Shown: in pieces, positions 62,654-64,000 of the stretch | Layout of the letters: each line of letters starts with the position of its first letter | How positions within the stretch are numbered: position 1 is the first letter of the stretch | Assembly: GCA_003223875.1 (NCBI GenBank) | Contig: QHWY01000096.1 | Span: 1 to 64,000, forward strand | Direction of reading: 5' to 3' | Origin: Acidobacteriota bacterium | Lineage (GTDB): Bacteria > Acidobacteriota > Terriglobia > 20CM-2-55-15 | Length of the DNA: 64,000 bases | The notes under the pieces: generated by a model | The model's database searches: none | What the model was told of the DNA's origin: nothing | What the model saw: only the letters and a program-made list of their open reading frames with translations | Made by a program: the position numbers and the translations under genes

Positions 62654-64000
62654 ATGGAAACGAGGCGAGATATGCGCACCTTCGCGCCGGCTGTACTCGT
62701 GATCTTCGCTCTGGCGCTGACGCTGAGGATCATCCATATTTGGCAGATGCGAAGCTCGCCTTTTTTCTCCGTGCTCATCGGCGACGCGCGCGGCTATGAC
62801 CAGTGGGCGCAGCGTATCGCAGGCGGCGACTGGGTTGGCCGTGACGTGTTCTATCAGGCGCCGTTGTATCCGTATTTTCTGGCATTCATCTACTGGGTCG
62901 CCGGGCGCAGCCCGATTCTCGTGCGTATTGTGCAAGCCGTGATCGGCTCATGCTCCTGCGTGCTCGTGGCCGCCGCCGCTCGCAAGCTGTTCTCGATGCG
63001 TGCCGGCTTGCTCGCGGGCGGGATGCTCGCCATATATGCGCCGGCGATATTCTTTGATGCGCTGCTGCAGAAATCGGTGCTCGATGTATCCTTCGTCTGC
63101 CTGATGCTGTGGCTGATTGTGGAAATACAGTTCCCTGCGCAGTTTCTGCTCTTAGGCCTTGCGGTCGGTGCCCTGAGCCTGACGCGCGAGAACGCGATTG
63201 TCTTCATTGCCGTAATCTTGGGCTGGGCATTTCTGCGCTACGGTGTGAGGACAGCGGCATTCTTCGCCTTCGGTGCTGCGATCGTACTCTTGCCCGTCAT
63301 CGCGCGCAACAGCATGGTTGGCGGAGAGTTTTATCTGACGACGTCGCAGTTCGGAACGAATTTGTATATCGGCAATCATCGCGGAGCGGATGGCACATAC
63401 CAGTCACTGCGCTATGGCCGGGGCGCGCCGGAATACGAACAGCAGGATGCGACCGAACTGGCGGAGTACGAATTGAACCGGAAGCTGACGCCTGGAGAGG
63501 TGTCGAGCTTCTGGACCGGTCGCGCGCTTGCCTTCATTGTTTCTGACCCGGGCTCGTGGCTGAAGCTGATGGCGCGCAAAGCGGCGCTGCTGGTTAATTC
63601 CACGGAGATGGTGGACACCGAGGATCAGGAGAGCTATGCCGAATGGTCCATGGTGCTACGGCTGCTTGGACCGGTTACACATTTCGGTGTGCTGGTCCCG
63701 CTAGCCTTCGCCGGCCTGCTCGCTACCTGGAGCAGCCGATCGCGTCTCGGGGTCCTGTACGCGCTCTTGATCACATACGCAGCCAGCGTCCTTCTCTTTT
63801 TTGTCTTTGCGCGGTACCGATATCCCCTCGTCCCCTTGCTGATACTGTTTGCCGCACCGGGAGCCGTCGCGGTGGTTAAGTGGTTTGGGCGCGCAGCCTT
63901 TTCGGTGCGGCAGATAGCCGCGGTCGCCCTCGTAGCGATTGTAGTGAACTGGCCGATGGGATCGGTGAGCGCGATGCGCGCGGTCACCGCGACGAATCTT
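62654..64000 (+). CDS. GT39/PMT-like membrane glycosyltransferase, cut by the window end
   Basis: From ATG 62654 the frame stays open to the last base (449 residues so far). After a first membrane helix (VLVIFALALTLRIIHI) there is SVLIGDARGYDQWAQRIAGGDW, with the acidic residue of GT-C enzymes, FYQAPLYPYFLAFIYW, ten or so more membrane helices, LTRENAIVFIA, a periplasmic loop (NLYIGNHRGADGTY) and FARYRYPLVPLLILFAA. These are features of GT39/ArnT-like glycosyltransferases that use polyprenyl-phosphate donors. The end of the protein is outside the window. Confidence 0.75.
   Translation, partial: METRRDMRTFAPAVLVIFALALTLRIIHIWQMRSSPFFSVLIGDARGYDQWAQRIAGGDWVGRDVFYQAPLYPYFLAFIYWVAGRSPILVRIVQAVIGSCSCVLVAAAARKLFSMRAGLLAGGMLAIYAPAIFFDALLQKSVLDVSFVCLMLWLIVEIQFPAQFLLLGLAVGALSLTRENAIVFIAVILGWAFLRYGVRTAAFFAFGAAIVLLPVIARNSMVGGEFYLTTSQFGTNLYIGNHRGADGTYQSLRYGRGAPEYEQQDATELAEYELNRKLTPGEVSSFWTGRALAFIVSDPGSWLKLMARKAALLVNSTEMVDTEDQESYAEWSMVLRLLGPVTHFGVLVPLAFAGLLATWSSRSRLGVLYALLITYAASVLLFFVFARYRYPLVPLLILFAAPGAVAVVKWFGRAAFSVRQIAAVALVAIVVNWPMGSVSAMRAVTATNL

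Noticed and set aside
1-64000. tRNA, rRNA or integrated phage
   Set aside because: No cloverleaf with CCA end, no rRNA segment, and no integrase, capsid or terminase gene was found on reading both strands.

Overview
The window looks like chromosomal DNA of a member of the Acidobacteriota. This is inferred from the mix of families: secreted NHL propellers with a WPKPLPNHWILG-type start, a heme-c protein with a carboxypeptidase-regulatory domain, a DUF6152 protein, a PRC-type cytochrome c, a cytochrome/copper-monooxygenase/TPR protein and SufT. No rRNA, tRNA or CRISPR array was seen.

Layout. 1-2.1 kb: end of an unknown gene, a GGDEF remnant, a small Cys protein, sufT, a small Cys-rich membrane protein and a CheY-like regulator. 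2.2-5.1 kb: murJ and lhgO, divergent, with a repeat core between them. 5.1-8.5 kb: a cassette of three exported proteins (NHL, NHL, VOC). 8.5-52.7 kb: one very large exopolysaccharide (EPS) locus. 52.7-64 kb: periplasmic heme and copper proteins, pal, and debris of a quinoprotein gene and an AbiEii-like nucleotidyltransferase, ending in a GT39-like gene cut by the window edge.

The EPS locus has a left part (TPR/carbohydrate-binding protein, O-antigen-ligase-like protein, Wza-like export protein, FecR protein, GT-C protein). A plus-strand operon at 16.1-21.6 kb carries GT2, a Fcl-like SDR, a DegT aminotransferase, a methyltransferase, a glycosyltransferase and a TIGR04325-like methyltransferase. 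A minus-strand SxtJ/DUF5989/carbamoyltransferase module lies at 22-24.6 kb. A minus-strand operon of about 27 kb (52.7 down to 25.8 kb) is tightly overlapping: tyrosine kinase/Wzz, FAD oxidoreductase, Gmd, methyltransferases, about eight glycosyltransferase domains, Wzx, Wzy, two asparagine synthases, a bi-domain oxidoreductase, a glucuronyl C5-epimerase, and a fused GT4-phosphoglycosyl transferase. Together these describe a Wzx/Wzy polymer started by a monotopic phosphoglycosyl transferase. It probably contains GDP-mannose-derived 6-deoxysugars, uronic acids that may be epimerised or amidated, and methyl and carbamoyl groups.

The most interesting signals are fusions and decay. Fusions: AsnB-GT4, GT4-PGT, and a secreted-type beta domain fused ahead of a cytoplasmic Wzz/BY-kinase N-terminus. 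Decay: a duplicated sigma/FecR/GT2 module broken by deletions and a perfect palindrome, frameshifts in the carbamoyl module, and a stop codon inside a methyltransferase. A family of 175-190 bp hairpin-ended elements touches the start codons of murJ and a cytochrome gene. A 42-bp tandem array shows partly co-varying hairpin arms.
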